A stretch of 64,000 nt of DNA from the NCBI GenBank assembly GCA_008360975.2, contig CM039189.1, positions 12,900,056 to 12,964,055 of the forward strand, written 5' to 3'. Each line of letters opens with the position of its first letter. The first letter of the stretch is position 1. Under the pieces are notes generated by a model. That model made no database searches and had not been told where the DNA came from. It was given only the letters and a program-made list of their open reading frames with translations. Of the stretch, positions 52,001-63,629 are shown piece after piece. Position numbers and translations under genes: made by a program. Source of the DNA: Lichenostomus cassidix. Lineage: Eukaryota; Chordata; Aves; Passeriformes; Meliphagidae.

Positions 52001-55000
52001 AGTGTTCATGGGACTTCAAGACAGCAACCAGATCAATTGTCTGCTCCAGACCCCTCAAAAAAAGCAAAATATGCATTTGGCAGAACATCAGGAAGAAGTC
52101 TTTTGCTTTATAAAGAATTTAGATGAAAGGCAGGAACATTTTCAGCAGAACATTGAAATCATTCTAATGTTTTAGCTCTGAGATTGTTTGTCTTCAAGAT
52201 ATCCTTCAAAATTTAAACTGTGTTTTTTCCAGGAAATTTTTACTGGCTTCAATTAATTTCAGTTCTGTGGCAGGAGCTCCACTTCATTTGAAAAGTAAAG
52301 AAGGACAAAGGAGAGATGAGTTTTGCTGGGACTATATATTTGTCCTTTGAAAAAGAAGGTATGTTTTTCTCAATATTAAGAAAACAAAAATTCGTGGGTA
52401 AAATCAGAACAATTAATGTGGAAGTTCTTCGAACTTCAATAACATAACAAACAGGTATGCAAGAAAAATAAAAGGAAAGGTCAGGAAATAAATAAGTGAA
52501 AACACAATAGCCAAAGTACAAACCCCAAAAGCAGTAAATAGTGGCATTTTAATGAAATCCAAAGGTTGGGTTTTTTTGGTTTTTTGGGTTTTTTTTTTTG
52601 TTTTTTTGCATAGGCTTTATAGTGACGGATATTCCCTGGAATATTTCTCTTAGCTTAAGGACGGTAGCAGTGCCATAGGTGTCAACTTCACATGCTGAGG
52701 TCGTAAGTGATCTAGATATAAGGGGTAACTGTGACAAGTTACCATGTGAGGTGGGAGTTTAGACAGTGAACATTTCAAAATACCCATGTTAGGAAAATGG
52801 AGCATATCCCTATAGATAAGGGATTTATTCTTATCCCCTCTAAAACTGTGTCCTATTAATTTTTACCTTAATGATGGATGATAGCTGCAGGACCATTGCA
52901 AGACCTCACAACATAGAAGCACTGTACTCGGAATTATGGGGAGAGCAGAAATTAGCAGCAAGATGACAATTTCTAAACTGATCTTAAAATAACCAGGTAC
53001 CTTCTTGCCTATAATTAAGCCAAGAACTTCCTTCTCAATTAGACTGGCAGAAATTCCGGCTCAATGACACTGGCAGGTGGATATGTAGTTATTTCCAATA
53101 GTGTTAGTGTTTGTCACAGGGATAGAAATGAATTAGAGCTGGGAAACGGGAGAGCCTTATGTGAACAGGCAAGTTTGGCTGCCAGTTATTTAGGCTGCGT
53201 TGGCAGGCTGTTATCTCAGATTCCACCACAGCCAAAGCTGAGAAATGTCCTGTCTTTTCAGCACATACTGTGTTCGTCTACTCTTCTTATTAGGATGAGA
53301 CATTTGGTTGCTCACACAATTATTATCATATTAGTGGCCATTTTCAAGTGCCCTTCAGCTACTCCTTTTCCCACACTAACACTGCAGAAACAAACCACTG
53401 GGATTTCTCTGAGAGTAAAATGAGTATCTGTGGAGAATGATTAAAGAACAGACTCCAAGCACGTTTCTCTATTTGGTATCTTCCTGTCACAACCCTTTCT
53501 TACAGTAAAACTGCATTTCCTATAATAATCCTTGGCTTGCACACTTATTTTATACTAATTATATGACTATATTGTTACACAGATAATTATGTGATTTGTC
53601 AATTAAATTCTCATTTATATTCAAGCATGATAAGTCTGCTCTTAGTACCTTATGCACAGAAGAAATCTGCCTCTTGTAAACTACAGTTTGCTTGATATAT
53701 GCAGGTTTTACAGTTTATCAGATATTATGCTGAAAACTTCCATTATCTTCATTTTTTTTACAATGCAGGGCTGCATAAGAAGGTACTCTGTATTCATTTT
53801 TCAGACCATATTTTAAAGTTCATTTTTCAAACTTTAAAAATAATAATGAAAAACTCCCAATGGATTATGTCCAAAGATCATAATCAGGTCGGTATCTGGA
53901 TGAGATTTTTTTAATAATTTTTCCCTTCTATTGAAGTTAGCACATTTCACAGCACTAGCCCTTCTTAACAATAAGAAATTCATTTCTAAGACTAGGAAAA
54001 ACAGAATACTTGCATGCTAACAGGTACTGCTGTCCACTACATAATAGGGAATTTCCCACAGGAAGAAATGTGCTGACACTGACCTAGCTTTTCATGATTT
54101 TTGTACTAATCAATGTGTGCAACAGCATCACAGGTAGTGATACCATTTAAAACAACATTTGTTAGATTTTTTACATTCCTTTGCATTATATGTGAACACA
54201 AACAGTACAGTACTATGTAGTACGGAAAATAAAATCATCAGCCCTTTACTTTTGTCTAAATTGAACACGAAGTTGACTAGCAGCAACAGGTGGTGAAAAA
54301 TAAATTACATTTAGAAAATTCCATAATTTAATAATTTAGGGCATAATTAATAATACAGGAAAATTGATTAATTCTTTTCATGAGTTTTAGCCTACTGTGT
54401 CCTTCTAAATACAAGGAAGATCTGCTATCGAAATCAAAGGAAGTTTATCAGTTCACCTCAATGACTTCTAAGACTTGCTCATCAGAGTTTATAAAATAAT
54501 GCACACACTGACCTGGAGCAGAGGGTGCACAGGTTTGGCTTGAAAATTAAAGGCTGAGAAAGAAAGGTTATACTGGCTTGGCTCCCTAATTCACATGTTA
54601 TGTTATCCTGCACAGAGTTTAAGTGCCCACAGACTGCAAAAATGCTCCAATGGTTTTCTCATAAAATTGAATATATGATACAGATATTTACTCGTCTCTG
54701 CATCTGGGGAAAAGTTAGTCAAAGAGGACTAGGAGGTCCAGTAACTTCCTTAACTTTTAAGTACTTAATGAATCTTCTTGATGAAGCTAGAAATCTTGTA
54801 AGACCAGGCTTTTAGAAAATACCCAGTCCTGTCTATTTCTATCCAGATGAGATGTACCAAGACAGCAGCTTATACAATTAGATCCACGGCTGATTCACTT
54901 TTTTTTTTTAAACTTATAGGAAACTCCTGAAATTTGGCAATACAAGATGCTGTTATCAGACATTATTGATCATAGTAAATATTTGTTTTGAAACAGAGAA

Positions 55001-55600
55001 CTCAATAATGGCAAGGACTTGAATCACACTTATCACCTTGTTAGACTCAAAGATGACATCCCTTGAAAGGCCTTCCAAAATCCCAAGGGCTGCTCTGCCC
55101 TGAGCTGCTGAACAACAGTCTGTCCTCAGTGCTGACATTTCATCACATATCACATCCTGCACTGCAACACCTGAATTCAGCATGGATCTTTCCTACCTTA
55201 AGAAAAACAGAAAAAATTGCAACCATAGGACATTCCTGACTGAAGCAATTGATGCACCATTGTAACAACTATCATAATAACAGTCTAGCTATGGAGAAGG
55301 AATGCAGTGCAATGGTAGCAGGGCACACCAGCCAAAGAACCATGGTGCACATCAGAAAAAGCCAGAGCTGTGAGTGGATGGTTAAAAGACAGAAACCCCT
55401 TTGATTTCTGGTATAGAATTCATGCCAGTCAGCAACACAAACTGAGACTCTTCTCTTCTTCAGAATGCCAGTATTTCCCAGGTGTCACTGACAGGACCAC
55501 CCTGAACATCCAATTCAATTCAACTTCTTGTAGTGATAATCAATATGTACTTTAAAAGGCTCAAAGATGAGATAGGCAAAATGTTACTGTAAATGCATTA
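49100..55600. other. No gene seen: AT-rich unique sequence
   Basis: The longest frames, 50935-51270 (111 codons) and 53064-53423 (119 codons), are unrecognised. A short TTC repeat at about 51518-51534 followed by TTTAG mimics a splice acceptor, but I can define no exon downstream. The T/G-rich tract at 52568 is the only notable low-complexity sequence. Confidence 0.6.
52568..52608 (+). repeat. T/G-rich low-complexity tract
   Basis: T runs of 6-12 separated by G, GG or GGG. In minus-strand sense this is an A/C-rich tail like those elsewhere in the window. No retroposon body can be recognised next to it. Confidence 0.75.
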
Positions 55601-55650
55601 AAGGATTGATACTATTTTAGACTTGAAAGGACCTTTAGTAGAACTGGACC
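55601..55650 (-). mobile_element. Possible ancient CR1 3' tail
   Basis: 'CTATTTTAGACTTGAAAGGA' and the following CCTTTAGTAGAACTGGACC resemble the reverse complement of a CR1 3' terminus (family: attttaggttggaaaggacctt). The preceding 'GGATTGATACTAT' could be a decayed octamer repeat. Similarity is limited to about 40 bases with several mismatches and no downstream body, so this is tentative. Confidence 0.3.
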
Positions 55651-56650
55651 ATGGCACTGAAATTGCTTAGAAATTGAGATGGATCTTTAGCTGTAAATAG
55701 GTGGAAGACATTCACCCTTATTGTACAAATGCATTTAAAAACAGTTTCTCTGAAGATATCTTGGTATCTTTTGAAAGAGGTGAAAAGAGTACATGGCTTT
55801 TAATTCTCCTCAAACAGTCACAATTTATTTTACTCTCAGTCACCAAGGGGAATTTGTCAGATCATCTAGAGTTGTATGTTACTAAAATTAATGTTCAGCT
55901 CTTTCTATGTTTTTACCACAACTCCAGTATACAAAGTGCTTAGATAAAATCAATTTATTTATAAAAACACCAGGCTGCATTTGAATCTAAAAAAGACAGA
56001 GCACTGAGGGGCAGAGGGAGGAATTACAAAGAATATAAAGGAAGGTGAATTCTTCCTTGATTGAAAGCGTACCCCGAATTAGCCAGTTTTATACATAGCT
56101 TGAGAGTATATGGATTCCTTCATGCAACTAAGTTCCACAGCACTATCCATAAGCAGCAGTTTCTATCATCAGTGATTGCTACAAGGTCCCATCCCATCTT
56201 GGCAGATGAAGCCCAGCTTTTGGTTATTTACATGTGTCACCTCTCAGCTGGATTACAGCCATGTAGTTCCTGGGCATGAAGCCATCACACCTTAGGAAAC
56301 TCCAATTAGTACAACATGCTGTAATACATGAGCTGCCCTGGGCAAATCTATCCTCTCTTACAGTGACTTCTTTTGACTCCTAAAGCAAGGGAAAATCTCA
56401 GTTACCCCTTGCAAGACAGACGATAGTCTGGGGCCAAGATTTTTAGAAGACTAAATAAAATTTTGGGATCTACACCCTTAAAATACAACTTTACTCTTTC
56501 AGTATCATAAAGCTCAGAAAAGGAGTTACAATTTGTCTACCTAGAAGACAGAACATCCCAAATAATGGAAGACAGAAATAAATTCAACATGCACTTCTGT
56601 GATCATACAATATTTACGAAATACTTCTTGTTATTAAAAAATGAGGAAGG
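55651..56650. other. No gene seen
   Basis: Unique sequence between the possible CR1 relic and the GAGAG microsatellite. The frames at 55701-55943 and 56061-56279 have no recognisable content. Confidence 0.6.
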
Positions 56651-56725
56651 GAGAGGAGAGGAGAGGAGAGGAGAGGAGAGGAGAGGAGAGGAGAGGAGAG
56701 GAGAGGAGAGGAGAGGAGAGGAGAG
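56651..56725 (+). repeat. Perfect (GAGAG)15 microsatellite
   Basis: Fifteen uninterrupted copies of the pentamer GAGAG (equivalently AGAGG) form a 75-base pure-purine block on the plus strand. It is flanked by degenerate purine sequence (GAGGAAGG before, AAGAGAAAGAA after). The absence of interruptions implies recent slippage, so its length is probably polymorphic. It creates an artificial open frame with an E-E-R-R-G period (56565-56762) that should not be annotated as a gene. Confidence 0.97.
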
Positions 56726-57671
56726 AAGAGAAAGAATCAACACAAACAATAATACTGTCTAAATCACAGCCTCCACTACACATGAGTTTTTGCCCCTAGG
56801 GAGAATATTTTGAGAATAAAAAAGAACAAGCAATAAGGAAATGAAATAATAAATATTAAACAGATGTTTCCTAATAATCTACTGAAAGGCACTCACAAAA
56901 GATTAATGAGTGCAGCACAACGCCTGTGTAGAGCTGAGAGCGTGGACTACCTGACCGTGAAGTCATGTTTCCAGTCATTTAGCTCTTTCTTTTCCTGCAC
57001 ATATCAAATCTGTGGGTTAAAAGGGACATTATTTCTTTAATGAGCACATTCGTCAGAAAAGAGAATGTGCCAGTGTAGTGACAAAAGCTTCATTACTATC
57101 AACTGAGCGCTTCTTATCATCTTTCTGAGAAGAGCCCAGCTCTTTACGCTGGACAAATTTCTGTTTGGAAACCAACACTGCTGCTGCCAGTCTCGGATCA
57201 CAGGCCATGGGACACTGGCACCTTTATTTTCTCTCCTTTGATGATTTTCCCTCCCAGTGGGGTGAACAAATCCATGCTGGTGCTGGAGCAAAACTGCCAG
57301 GTCGCTGCCTGTGCCACCTGCACTGTGCCTGATGCCATGCCCAGCCCAGGGCTGCTGTCCCCAGGGCTCCATCCAGCACCTTTCTAAAGCACTAAATTAA
57401 CTCCAAAAGAAAGAGTTAATGTGCAACTGCGACACATGAGCAAATGATGCCAACTCTATCAATGATGAGTGTTCTGCTTGCCATGTTCAAATTGTTTGTC
57501 CTGTTGTGCATATCCATAAATTAAGCAGCTGTTATTTTTTTCCCAATTAAACACAGCCCTTACAATTTATAATAGGTCATTCAGAAGTGCGTCTAATCTG
57601 TCTGTCCTCACCAAACAAATACTGGATTCAGGCTTACAAACAAGGAGTCAGTTGTAGCACATTAATGGGGG

Positions 57672-57720
57672 AAAAAAAAAAAAAAAAAACAGGAAAAAAA
57701 AGGCAGGGAAAAAAAAAAAA
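57672..57720 (+). repeat. Composite poly(A) tract
   Basis: Runs of 18, 8 and 12 A residues separated by CAGG and GGCAGGG. Low complexity. It produces lysine- or phenylalanine-rich chance frames on the two strands (57587-57775 and 57634-57819), which are rejected as genes. Confidence 0.85.
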
Positions 57721-59183
57721 GCTGTGGAATTGTATTCTTAAAAGATTAACACTGGGAAAATCTTCAGGCCAATGAAAGAAAAAAGAACAAGTGTGTCCAC
57801 ACTCCAAACTTGATGGCAAAACTCCCTTTCTGCTATTTCAGGGGATAAGAGCAGCTTATGTGTAATTAAAAATAACCATGCATTTGCACTTGCTAAACTG
57901 ACCTCCAGACCCCATAGGCTTTTTCAGTGAAGGCCATACAAAATGCTTTGTTAATTTGTCATCTCGGAATTCAGCTGGTATGCAGATTCCTGTGGACAGG
58001 TGAAGCTAGTGTCACAGGTCATTAATCAGATATCCTCCCCCTCACGTACAAGAAAGCATGGCAATTGATCAGTGATCCTTAAATCTTTTCGAAGTCACTG
58101 AACAGCAAGAGTTCAGCTTTTCCTAACAACTAAGAAGTTGAATTTCCTTACAAACAAACCACTCTTCTGCCACTGCATTGAATAGCTCAAAAAGAAGCAC
58201 TGGAATTCCATGTTGTGTGCAGAGTAACCTATCCTTTAAAAATATTTATTTCTTTCTTCCACTTCCCTACCTCTGTGGTGATGAAAGAACACATCTAACC
58301 TTTATAACCTTGACACTTGCCTGCAGTAATAATCTTTTCTTATCCATATGAAATGTGATTTTCTGGGACTCTTAAATTTGTGACCAGTGACATCTTAGAG
58401 CAAATAGTTCACCAGACAAGGACAAAAGCAAAACATGTCAGCAAGAAAAACCTCTCCAACCTGGATCCTCCAGTCCAGCTGAGCTGAGCTCACTGAAGAC
58501 TTAAGTAGGAAATGAAGAATTGAGGATAAAATAGAGGATAGACTTGGGTTCCTAACTTCAATCTCCTCCTAGGGAGAAAGTCACTTAAGAGCAAAAAGGC
58601 AAGTTAGCCTCAGCTGTACCTCTCTAGCACTACCACTTTTGGAGACTGAGATACCGGTGAAAGGACAAGGAACATTTCCAATCCTCATTTCTCCTTTTGC
58701 AGTCAAGCTGAACTGGCAGAACTTACTCAATATCTGTATTATTTAACATCCTGTTTGGTTTGGAAAACATTCATCCATTGTTATGCAATGCTCTCCAGGG
58801 CACTGCCTGCTCCCTTCTTTGCAGGTTTGGAGTGGATAAGAGCTCTTGAGACCACACTAATTCAGGCAGGATACAGCAAAAGGCACAAGAAAGACTGGAC
58901 AGTTCTCAGATTTCATACATGCTTTTGGTGTAGTTATTCTTAATAGATGAATTCTTACTCATAGGATTTCATGCCTCCCTAGGAGTATCAGATTTACTAA
59001 AAATGCCAAAGTGCTGCCATAAACTGAAAATGAACTAGGAAAAAAAGCCATTCTTTAAAATTCAAAAAGCCAGTTTGGTGATATTTTCACCCGAGTTTGC
59101 TATTTTTGCTGGCTTTACAGATTTAACGCTTTTTATCTGCCAGAAAACTTTGTCTCCTGCTGGGGAGAAATGAGACTTTTTCT

Positions 59184-59215
59184 AAAGAAAAGAAAGGGGG
59201 AAAAAAGAAAAGAAA
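59184..59215 (+). repeat. Purine mirror repeat
   Basis: Two copies of the mirror-symmetric block AAAGAAAAGAAA (59184-59195 and 59204-59215) flank GGGGGAAA in an all-purine strand. Homopurine mirror repeats can form intramolecular triplex (H-DNA). Whether this one does is unknown. Confidence 0.75.
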
Positions 59216-60401
59216 AACAACATTTTCTTAGAGATATTTTAGTGAAATTGTTGGTAGTCCTAGAGTTCGTGACAGTTGTGTCTGGGGGAATAAATCAATG
59301 CTGCTAAAGCTGTAGATTGTTAGATGACATTTTTCTCAGGTGAAAATACTAAACTACCTTTCAATTGACTTTGGGATATAGGAAAAAAGAGTGAAGAAAG
59401 GATTCTGATCAGAGCAAATAGAGGACAAAGGCAAGAGAATCAAGGTCTTCTCCATGAATCTCTTCTGCCCCAAATCATCACTGTCTGCCTAGACTGCAAG
59501 GATGTCAAATGGGGATAGCTTCCTGCTGGAGCTGCTTCAGGGCCCTGGTAGGTCTGGGCACCACACCAACAGCCACTTACTCTCACCACTCATCCTCTTC
59601 CACTCTGATAATCACAGCAGCAGGTTGATTATTGGGTTGTAAAATACAAGGGATTTAGTGCTGACTGCAGCACTGAGTGCCTCGTCAAATTCCTCACTGT
59701 AGATCATTTTCATAAAATTTGTCAAGGGTCTCTTCTGAATTGTATTTTCACATAGTTAATCCTGTGTCTGCACAGCAATCTGGCCATGTGCTGCTCGCAC
59801 TGCAGAGCACGCCTGGGGCTGACCTTCCTGCTCCCCCTGCACATTCATCACTATGCCACTGGCCCAGCCACCCACTCAGCAGCTCCTGACAAACACTGCC
59901 ACAGGCACATGTGCACTGACCACAAAGGAAAGGAAAGACAGTGAGGAAATGAAAAAAATCTAGAGGAGGTAATACGAGATTACTGCTGACAGACTTCCCT
60001 GAAGTACTCTCTGCAATGTGTAGGAATAGTCTGTGGAAAGGAGAGAGACATATCTCTGACTTTAGGCCCTGAACTCTGGCAGAGTTCACAGAAAAGTTCA
60101 CTAGGAGCCAAGCTTAGCAGTTTATGATAAGGATGAGTTAATAAAATGGAGAATGGACTTCACTGGTGCCCAACAGTAGTAGTGGAGCAAGTTCTGACTA
60201 CAAGAAAATGGAGTATTAAAACACAAATCTGTTTGACCTTAATACAAGAGAGAGAAATAGTTGGAATTTTCCCCATGCATTTTCTTGTCCCTTTCAGTTC
60301 ATTTGGTGTATTTTTGTTTTCCTTTCTTTCTTTTTAATCATGGGTAATGAAACTCTTGCCACCTTTGATTCCACTTGCGACCATGTTCAAGGTATTTAAG
60401 C

Positions 60402-60439
60402 CCTGCAATTAAAAATTAAGCCTGCAATTAAAACCCAAG
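60402..60439 (+). repeat. 19-bp tandem duplication (2 copies)
   Basis: CCTGCAATTAAAAATTAAG (60402-60420) is followed directly by CCTGCAATTAAAACCCAAG (60421-60439), with 16 of 19 positions identical. Confidence 0.85.
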
Positions 60440-62340
60440 CATTTTTTGGTTCTTCCTCCAACGCTTCACTACTTACAGCGTTGAAAATGACTACAAATAT
60501 CTGCCTAGAAATAGGGAAGAAATGGGGGCAGAACAAGGGAAAGATAGCACAAGAATGCATTGTGTTTCATCTTGACAGACAACAATACTCTTCTTAGGTC
60601 ATGTTTCCATTCTGAAAATTAAATGCAGTGGAAAACAATGGAAGTATTTTGTAAAGGAAACAAAGATTATATTATTCAAGAAGGAAAGGAAACAGTACAA
60701 AAATACCTCAGGAGGAGACAAGAGACAAAATGTCAAGAACTTCAATATTTATTTTTGGAAGCTCCATAATTTTGTTTTTAATTAATAACTAGTAACTCCC
60801 CTCGAACAAACAATGCCTTCTTCCATAATCCCCTTGGAACACAGGTCATTTCCATTATGCATTCATTTCCCTAAGTATTTTTAACAGATAGTTATCCTAG
60901 CAAGATGACTGATATATGAAAAGAAAAAAAAAAAGCTTGCTGTGCAGCTGAACTGAGAACCAGGACTTTGTTCACTCTCACTAATGGATCAACTGACAGT
61001 CAAAAATAGGTGTCATTTTGTCTGAAGGAAGACACTTAGTTAGCAAAATTCAGTGACGTTTTCAGGTGAATTCAACTATAGTAAATTGAAGCCTGTTATT
61101 TACAAAAAAAACCCATAAAAATGTATTAGGTTTCTTGGCTCAAAAGCTGAGAGAAAGGTATTAATTCAAACATGGTTCAAAAGTATGAGAAATGTGCAAA
61201 TACAGACCTTTAAACACAGACTATTTTTATTTCTGTAACAGCATTAAGATGCCCGATGACCCAAATTCAACAGCAATGCAGCATATAGTATTTTACACAG
61301 CAACATGGCCAACTCTGGATATTATTCCTAACACTTCTTTCTTTACATATATTTTAAATTGTCTCTATAAACTGAGAAGTAATACTTGTTGTTGCTATCA
61401 CTTTTGGCAAGTAATATTAGCAAAGGTATGTTAAAATAATTTCTTTCCTGTGTTCATATCATTGTTCACAGGAAAAAGCTGCTGAAGACACCTTCATGCT
61501 CACATTTATTCCTTTTGCCTGATTGTAAAAAATGTCTATTAGTAGACTTTTTGCACTGAAAATTATTACTTTGTAACTAATGATCTACTTTATCATATTT
61601 CTAATGTTTTGCTACATATTCACAAGCCCATTCTCATTTCTTAACTACAGGCTTATTACTTCTGATAAAAATAAGATTATAATTTCACTTGAAATTAAGT
61701 GCATGTGGAGTAATTGCAGTACCTTTCAGGAGTGACACTCTAAACTTAAAGCATAACTATACTCAGGCTCCAGTAATTAAGTTTTTACCTCTCAAGGTTG
61801 TTTCTAAGCATCCAAGAAGAGCATAGAGGAGAAAAGAAGACAAAGAAAAAAAAAATCCTTTCTCATTTTCTTAAATTCAGTGTTTTGGTATGGCAGTGTT
61901 GTACTGACAAAATACCGTAAGGAATAAAATCTTTATATGCACTTTCTATTTAAAATTCAGTATTCTCTTTTTCTTCAGATAGCAGCTACTGAAAAAAAAC
62001 CAACAAAAAACCATATTGTAATACTGAATGGTGAACAATCACTATCACCCCCAGGCATTCTCTATGTAATGTAGCAGGAGGCTGTGTTTAAACACATCCT
62101 GAATGTCTGACACACGCTGTACGATCAGCGTCTGCCATGGCTGTGCTGTCTTAGGGCCAAAGACTCTGAACTGCTCCCTGAACCCGCCAGCTACGATTTT
62201 TGAAGTTCAGGATTGAAATACAGGAGCAACAGGGAAAGGTAAAGATGCTGTTACCCTAGGAATTCATTACTGAGTTATTCGGTTGCATCCTTTTCACAAA
62301 CACTAAAAATTCCTTACAAATACATATAAGCCACAAGAAC

Positions 62341-62388
62341 AAAAAGGTGCATGGGGCCTTGGTTGCCAGCTGGGGTTAAACTACAGCA
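62341..62388 (+). mobile_element. Isolated 3' tip of an ERV-L LTR
   Basis: The segment ending TTAAACTACAGCA at 62388 matches the terminal bases of the avian ERV-L LTR in plus orientation. Over 62363-62388 it differs from the tip of the 32255-32784 LTR (read on the minus strand) at only two of 26 positions, and both share 'AAACTACAGCA' where the family form usually has AAACCACAACA. The match is clear from about 62363; 62341-62362 ('GGTGCATGGGGCCTTGG') is a weaker continuation. Nothing upstream resembles the rest of the LTR, and no primer-binding site follows. It is therefore a fragment cut down by deletion or by insertion of another element. The match is short, so independent origin cannot be excluded. 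Confidence 0.6.
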
Positions 62389-62659
62389 ACTCTCAAGACT
62401 GGGAAGTCTGAAGCCTTGCAGCTTCTGGCACCTGGCTCCTTCTCCACCTGCAGCTTTGCAATTCCAAAGCCGGTTCAGTTCCCTTGTAGCAGGCTAAGGG
62501 AAGAAACCTCTGTTTTGGGCAGCATCCCCAACAGGATGCAGCAAGTGACAGCAGAGGAAGAACTGGTGCTGCAGGGAAAGGGACACCCATCTGCCATCAG
62601 ACTCGCAGTGCTGGCAGATTTGTTGCTTACTGGGGGGCTGAGCAGAACAGAAGGGACCC

Positions 62660-62808
62660 AAGAGGTTGTGCACTCTCCTTCTTTGGAGGTTTCCAAGGAG
62701 CATCTGAACAGACTGAGCAGCTTTGTCTGACCTCCAGCTGGCCCTGCTTTATGCCTGCAGGTGGACTAGAGACCTCATAAGGTCCCCTCCAACCTGAATT
62801 GATCTGAG
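62660..62808 (+). mobile_element. CR1 LINE 3' tail, diverged
   Basis: In plus orientation this carries the CR1 3'-UTR landmarks in order: AAGAGGTTGTGCACTCTCCT (family: gaggttgtggagtctcc), CTTTGGAGGTTTCCAAGGA, the 'GCTGGCCCTGCTTTATGCC' region, then GGTGGACTAGAGACCTCATA and GGTCCCCTCCAACCTGAATT. Homology ends near 62808. The terminal octamer repeat is degraded ('GAATTGATCTGA'). It is more diverged than the CR1 copy at 16 kb and probably belongs to a different, older subfamily. The sequence just upstream (about 62520-62660) is of similar composition and may be part of the same insertion, but I cannot align it from memory. The open frames on both strands here (62416-62730, 62475-62696, 62627-62815) are repeat-derived and not genes. 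Confidence 0.85.
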
Positions 62809-63623
62809 CTTCCATCAGGCCAGGAGAACATATTGCTCAAATTACAGGCAAACTGTGCGATAGCATCTCCCTTCAGTTACAGCAGCATTAGATCATGTGA
62901 AAGAAAATGGAGTGAATTTATACCAGCCATCAAGCATAACTAGCTGAGAACAGAAACTTGTACAAAACAGAGGGAGATGTAGAGTTGTTCCTTCTCAAAG
63001 TGTATTAGTAAAATATGTTTGCTTTGTTGCTTCAGGCCAGAGAGTTCAGGTACTGCAAGAGATTTTGTGCTTTAAAATACAGCTGGGGTTACACATCAGC
63101 AACAAAATTCAGTAAAGATCTCCTTACACTAATAAAGTCAGAATAAAAAGCAAGAGCAACTCTTATAATTATGGCAGTGCATTGCAACTGTGATACACAA
63201 AAGCAGAGGCAGAGATAGCAGCAAATGCAGTTCTGCAGTTCTGCACCACTGATGTTATCCCTCACCTTTTACATCCAGCTTAACATATTTCATTTTTCCC
63301 CACTCACAAAAGCCTTGGTTTACTCAAATACTTTGCTTCTGAACATCACCTCAAGGAAGGAGCATGGAAACTACCCAAAGACTTTCTAGACCCAGCTTTG
63401 AAACTTGCTCCAGGCTCATAGCCAGGAAGTCAACCGTGCCAATGTGCTCTGCGGAATAAAACCCCCACAGGAAGAGCATGGGGTTGGCACAGCCAGACCA
63501 GCACACTGTGTCCCTTTTCTCTACACCCTCAGGGGAAGGCTGTCCATGTAGTGAACTTTGATGGATGACCAGGCTGGCAAATCCTAGGTACAGGAACAGC
63601 AAACTGAGACAGTTGCAGCACCT
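62809..63623. other. No gene seen: spacer between retroelements
   Basis: Sequence between the CR1 tail and the solo LTR. The minus-strand frame 63351-63776 runs into the LTR and is rejected. 63350-63620 is GC-richer and could itself derive from a retroelement that I do not recognise. Confidence 0.45.
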
Positions 63624-63629
63624 GGTGCC
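63624..63629. repeat. Target-site duplication, left copy (GGTGCC)
   Basis: Hexamer directly preceding the TGT end of the solo LTR, repeated at 63893-63898 directly after the ACA end. Confidence 0.7.

Larger units (their letters stand above)
56726..62340. other. No gene seen: unique sequence
   Basis: 57037-57372 (minus, 111 codons) and 59748-60101 (minus, 117 codons) fall in GC-richer patches and show no recognisable domain. 57.4-57.6 kb and 57.85-58.1 kb are repeat-free. The composite poly(A), the purine mirror repeat and the 19-bp duplication are the only local repeats seen. Confidence 0.55.

Noticed and set aside
56565..56762. Frame with an E-E-R-R-G repeat
   Set aside because: Entirely a product of the GAGAG microsatellite.
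57672..57720. Composite poly(A) as a processed-pseudogene tail
   Set aside because: No transcript-like body or target duplication is recognisable upstream; treated as low-complexity DNA.
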